From NCBI GenBank assembly GCA_003484395.1, contig DNCV01000068.1, positions 1 to 8,767 on the forward strand: DNA of 8,767 nt. Direction: 5' to 3'. The notes under the pieces were generated by a model, which ran no database searches, was not told where the DNA came from, and saw only the letters and a list, made by a program, of their open reading frames with translations. Within the stretch, counting starts at the first letter, position 1. Every line of letters begins with the position of its first letter. Source of the DNA: Dehalococcoidia bacterium. GTDB lineage: Bacteria > Chloroflexota > Dehalococcoidia > GIF9 > UBA5629. The translations under genes and the position numbers were made by a program. Positions 6,586 to 8,767 of the stretch are shown piece after piece.

Positions 6586-7383
6586 CTAGGATTTCCTCCG
6601 ATGCATATGAGGTTGCCTTTCTTCGACCGCGGATAGCGGCATGTCATAGAGGTTGCTCAGGCTTTCCGTAGAGATAAGTTTGTCCGGAGCGCCGTCAGCT
6701 ATAATGAGGCCGTCTTTCATCAGGACTACGCGATCACAGGTGTGAGGCAGAGCATCGAGATCGTGTGTCACAAAAAGAGTGGTCAGATGCCGTTCTTCAT
6801 GAATGCGCTTGACCAGCTCAAGTATCTCGGTCTGTGCTTTCCAGTCAAGTGAAGCAGTGGGCTCATCCAGAAGGAATATCTCAGGCTCTTGGGCAAGACA
6901 GCGGGCAATGGCTACCCGCTGTTGTTCTCCTCCTGACAGATGACCGATAGGCCGTTTTGCAAGATGGGTCATACCTACCAGATCCAATGCGGCATCTACG
7001 ATTTCCCAGTCATGCTTTTTCGGCCTGCGGAACAGTCCCAGACGGCCGTAACGTCCGATGATTGCTACTTCCCGAACGTTCATTGGCATCCTGGGATCAA
7101 TATTCTGTGCCTGAGCTACGTAGCCGACTTTTTTTCTCAATGATAAGCCGTTGCCGGATGCGAGATTATATCCCAGCACATGTATCTGTCCGTGGAGCAA
7201 AGTACCCATGCCATTGATGATGGTGAGCAGTGTGGTTTTACCGGCTCCGTTAGGCCCGATGACGCCGACAAACTCGCCGCGATTTACCCTGATGGATATC
7301 CCTCTGAGAGCAACATCCTCACGATACGAAACAACAGCATTTTCGATAGATATCGAGTGATCATTCTCTTTGTTAACGTTCAT
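6586..7383 (-). CDS. Metal ABC transporter ATP-binding protein (ZnuC/MntB-like)
   Basis: The 265-residue cytoplasmic ATPase powers metal import with the adjacent permease and binding protein. All nucleotide-binding motifs are intact: Walker A GPNGAGKT (43-50), Q-loop Gln91, signature LSGGEQQR (149-156), Walker B IFLLDEP (169-175), D-loop ASLD and switch His207 in VTHD. The RYGRLGLFRRP stretch (111-121) after the Q-loop is typical of the Zn/Mn/Fe-chelate cluster. The ATG at 7383 is 12 bp after the end of the binding-protein gene, and its ribosome binding site is weak. The C-terminus carries several His residues (PHMHRRKS), which is common in this family and not diagnostic. Confidence 0.95.
   Translation of the reverse strand: MNVNKENDHSISIENAVVSYREDVALRGISIRVNRGEFVGVIGPNGAGKTTLLTIINGMGTLLHGQIHVLGYNLASGNGLSLRKKVGYVAQAQNIDPRMPMNVREVAIIGRYGRLGLFRRPKKHDWEIVDAALDLVGMTHLAKRPIGHLSGGEQQRVAIARCLAQEPEIFLLDEPTASLDWKAQTEILELVKRIHEERHLTTLFVTHDLDALPHTCDRVVLMKDGLIIADGAPDKLISTESLSNLYDMPLSAVEERQPHMHRRKS
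6595..6599 (-). promoter_or_regulatory. Ribosome binding site that decides the permease start
   Basis: The - strand reads GGAGG here, within the last codons of the ATPase gene, ten bases before the GTG at 6584. No comparable site precedes the upstream in-frame candidate at 6647, which supports the shorter permease. Confidence 0.6.
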
Positions 7384-7395
7384 GCCGCTGTTCCA

Positions 7396-8241
7396 TCAGT
7401 GGTTGGTAGAGTTCAGTATTAGCTCGATGTTTTTATCGATGGCTTTTTCCCATGTCTCGGTATTTTCATAGCCGCAGGGGAAGTTGGATAGAACGATATG
7501 TTTTACTTTTAGCTCTTTGGCCAGGCTTTTACCCGCTTCTCCACCCGTCTGCATGTTATCGATAACGAGCGATACATTTGCTTTTTTGCCTTTGTCTACA
7601 AGGTCTTTTACTATTTGCGGCGTGAAGGTTTCCGGTCTGCCGTAGGTAGAAGTAATCGCAAGCCCTGTCCATTTGACAAAACCGGCCTGCTGCTCATCGC
7701 AGAGGACATTGATTGTATTCAAACTTAACTGCCCCAGTTTTGCTTTAAGCTCTGATTCTTTTGCTGCTACTTTTGACTTATATTCAGCGGCGCCGTTCTG
7801 GTAGACAGCGCTGTTTTCCGGGTCAATCTGTGCTAAAGCGGCGGCTATTTTATCGGCGGCCTTCTGTTGTACCGGCGGCGTCATCCAGTTGCCGTCAATC
7901 TCAACTTTGATTGTAACAAGATTGCTGTTGTTTGCAGAGGCGATCAAGCTATCGGAAAATTTCTCTCCCTGCCAGTTGTGTATGATAAACAATCTGGCGT
8001 CAGCCAATTTTTGAATATCGCCTGCCTTAACGTCAAAATGTCCCGGGCATTGTGCGGGCGGGATAATATTGGTCACACTGACTTTATCGCCTCCGACGCG
8101 GTCAACAATCTGAGCAATAAGCGATGTGCTGGTAACCACCTTCATCTTTGTAGAATCTACTGCCGAACAGCCGGTGAGAATCGAACCGATAATAAAAATG
8201 GCTGCCAGTACCAGTGAAAGAAGTGTAGTGCGTTTTATCAT
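7396..8241 (-). CDS. Metal ABC transporter substrate-binding lipoprotein, divergent ZnuA/MntC-like
   Basis: The 281-residue extracytoplasmic binding protein starts at an ATG at 8241, with GGAGG eight bases upstream. Its signal peptide ends in ILTGC, so Cys25 is the lipidated residue. Cluster A-I landmarks are present: VVTSTSLIAQIVDRVGGDKV (35-54), PPAQCPGHFDVKAGDIQKLADARL (61-84), AAALAQIDPENSAVYQNGAAEY (133-154), YGRPETFTPQ (200-209) and LVIDNMQTGG (225-234). The ligand pattern is unusual. His68 is kept (in CPGHFD, where DPH is usual). The usual PHxWLxP histidine is replaced in GNWMTPP (Asn118). The third position, normally His or Glu before the Y-G-L motif, falls in LCDEQQ (Cys181/Asp182/Glu183). 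Asp228 matches the fourth ligand. His88, Cys65 and Cys256 are further candidates. The gene lies between the regulator and the ATPase. The metal could be Zn, Mn, Fe or another ion. Confidence 0.92.
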   Translation of the reverse strand: MIKRTTLLSLVLAAIFIIGSILTGCSAVDSTKMKVVTSTSLIAQIVDRVGGDKVSVTNIIPPAQCPGHFDVKAGDIQKLADARLFIIHNWQGEKFSDSLIASANNSNLVTIKVEIDGNWMTPPVQQKAADKIAAALAQIDPENSAVYQNGAAEYKSKVAAKESELKAKLGQLSLNTINVLCDEQQAGFVKWTGLAITSTYGRPETFTPQIVKDLVDKGKKANVSLVIDNMQTGGEAGKSLAKELKVKHIVLSNFPCGYENTETWEKAIDKNIELILNSTNH

Positions 8242-8249
8242 GAATGTAG

Positions 8250-8254
8250 CCTCC
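8250..8254 (-). promoter_or_regulatory. Strong ribosome binding site of the binding-protein gene
   Basis: The - strand reads GGAGG, eight bases before the ATG at 8241, in the 33-bp gap after the regulator gene. The gap has no promoter-like pair or dyad, so the binding-protein gene is most likely transcribed from the promoter ahead of the regulator. Confidence 0.6.
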
Positions 8255-8274
8255 GTAGAACTTAAAAAATATAG

Positions 8275-8679
8275 TCATAAGCAGTCTGAGCATAATCCGG
8301 TGATGATGACATGCTTGAAATCGGCATGGAATCCGTATTTCCTGCTTAGTGCTGTCTCAACCGGATGAAAGATATGTTCATCGCAATCGATGCTTTTACC
8401 GCATTTGCGGCAGATGATGTGATGGTGATGCCCTTCTTCGGCATGATGATAGATGAATTTGTCGTCTACTTCGCTTTTGAATACGCAGTTCAGTTCCTCA
8501 AGCATCTCGAGTGTGCGATAGATCGTCGATTTATTGACGCCGGGCATCTTGCTCTGAACGGAACTGATGATCTCTTCTGCGGTCAGGTGGGCATCATCCT
8601 GGTGTATGATATCCACAATTAGCCGTCGCTGCGGCGTCAGCCTCAATCCCTTCTCTTTCAATATGACAGAACAACTCAT
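8275..8679 (-). CDS. Fur-family metalloregulator (Zur/Fur/PerR type)
   Basis: The 134-residue repressor starts at the ATG at 8679, with AGGTG eight bases upstream. A TTG at 8700 would extend it by seven residues, but that codon lies in the -10 element and upstream of the predicted transcript start. The winged helix is at residues 1-75: GLRLTPQRRLIVDII at 11-25, HLTAEEIISSV at 31-41 and the recognition helix NKSTIYRTLEMLEEL at 49-63. The YHHAEEGHHHHIICRKCG segment (78-94) combines regulatory-site histidines with the first structural CxxC (Cys90, Cys93). CSDC (Cys130, Cys133) completes a Cys4 zinc site. Heading a metal-uptake operon suggests a Zur- or Fur-like role that shuts uptake off when metal is plentiful. 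The sequence alone does not tell Zn from Fe or Mn sensing. Confidence 0.93.
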   Translation of the reverse strand: MSCSVILKEKGLRLTPQRRLIVDIIHQDDAHLTAEEIISSVQSKMPGVNKSTIYRTLEMLEELNCVFKSEVDDKFIYHHAEEGHHHHIICRKCGKSIDCDEHIFHPVETALSRKYGFHADFKHVIITGLCSDCL

Positions 8680-8683
8680 GGTT

Positions 8684-8701
8684 ATTGCACCTGGTTGCAA
8701 T
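8684..8701. promoter_or_regulatory. Putative Fur-family operator dyad
   Basis: The - strand reads ATTGCAACCAGGTGCAAT, with 7 of 9 base pairs symmetric about the centre. It overlaps the last two bases of the -10 hexamer and covers the predicted start point, a position suited to repression by the regulator encoded just downstream. It also contains the AGGTG ribosome binding site. It does not match the classical Fur box or the Bacillus Zur box that I recall, so the binding protein is inferred from position. Confidence 0.5.
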
Positions 8702-8728
8702 TATACTATTCGACAGTCTGGATGTCAA
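8700..8728 (-). promoter_or_regulatory. Consensus sigma-70 type promoter of the metalloregulator/metal-uptake operon
   Basis: On the - strand a perfect TTGACA (8728-8723) is separated by exactly 17 bp from a perfect TATAAT (8705-8700). Transcription should start near 8693, leaving a leader of only about 14 bases to the ATG at 8679. Genes downstream run on the same strand with gaps of 33, 12 and 1 bp and then an 8-bp overlap, so one transcript could cover regulator, binding protein, ATPase, permease and methyltransferase. A perfect promoter that strong usually needs a repressor, which fits the overlapping dyad. Confidence 0.75.
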
Positions 8729-8767
8729 CATTTTCCGTTCTCAGTGTTAATGTTCTATGATTTTGTC

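Noticed and set aside
6585..6647. N-terminal extension of the permease up to 6647
   Set aside because: It would overlap the ATPase gene by 62 bp, has no ribosome binding site and adds a hydrophilic stretch atypical for the family. The GTG at 6584 has GGAGG at good spacing.
8680..8700. TTG start at 8700 for the Fur-family gene
   Set aside because: It lies within the -10/dyad and ahead of the predicted transcript start. The ATG at 8679 has AGGTG at 8 bases.
8729..8767. Divergent gene or promoter at the right edge
   Set aside because: Only 39 bases remain, and they contain no recognisable start, hexamer pair or conserved coding.

Overview
The window reads as bacterial chromosome of moderate GC, carrying nine protein-coding genes (one cut by the left edge) and one apparent gene remnant. 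The combination of tandem PAC2-family genes, a Fur-regulated metal ABC transporter, lipoproteins and a processive family 2 glycosyltransferase would fit a Chloroflexota/Dehalococcoidia-like anaerobe. That assignment rests on gene content recalled from memory, not on a marker gene, and is tentative.

Region 1 (1-2980) looks like part of a surface or exopolysaccharide locus. It holds the C-terminal half of a membrane-bound processive glycosyltransferase on the + strand. Converging on it, on the - strand, are a short nucleotide-sugar dehydrogenase and a right-handed beta-helix lipoprotein-like protein separated by only 10 bp. A uronic-acid precursor enzyme, a polymerising transferase and a beta-helix protein (the fold used by polysaccharide lyases and epimerases) suggest synthesis and trimming of a uronate-containing polymer. 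The dehydrogenase ends right after its central domain and lacks the usual C-terminal substrate-binding domain.

Region 2 (3060-4853) is a two-gene PAC2-family operon on the - strand with a 2-bp gap. The two proteins are clearly diverged from each other and may form a heteromer. Their function is not established in bacteria of this kind.

Region 3 (4805-5149) has no convincing intact gene. It holds an 88-codon open frame whose middle resembles an internal piece of a radical-SAM/helix-hairpin-helix protein, a 9-bp inverted repeat exactly where that resemblance stops, a small hairpin and a likely promoter for the PAC2 genes.

Region 4 (5150-8728) is a metal-homeostasis operon on the - strand: Fur-family regulator, lipoprotein metal-binding protein, ABC ATPase, ABC permease and an overlapping class I methyltransferase. 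It is headed by a perfect-consensus sigma-70-type promoter (TTGACA, 17 bp, TATAAT) with an 18-bp imperfect dyad over the -10 end and the predicted start point. This suggests that the regulator represses itself and the whole uptake system. The binding protein keeps the fold signatures of the ZnuA/MntC cluster but lacks two of the usual histidine ligands and carries cysteines near the predicted site, so the metal it binds is open.
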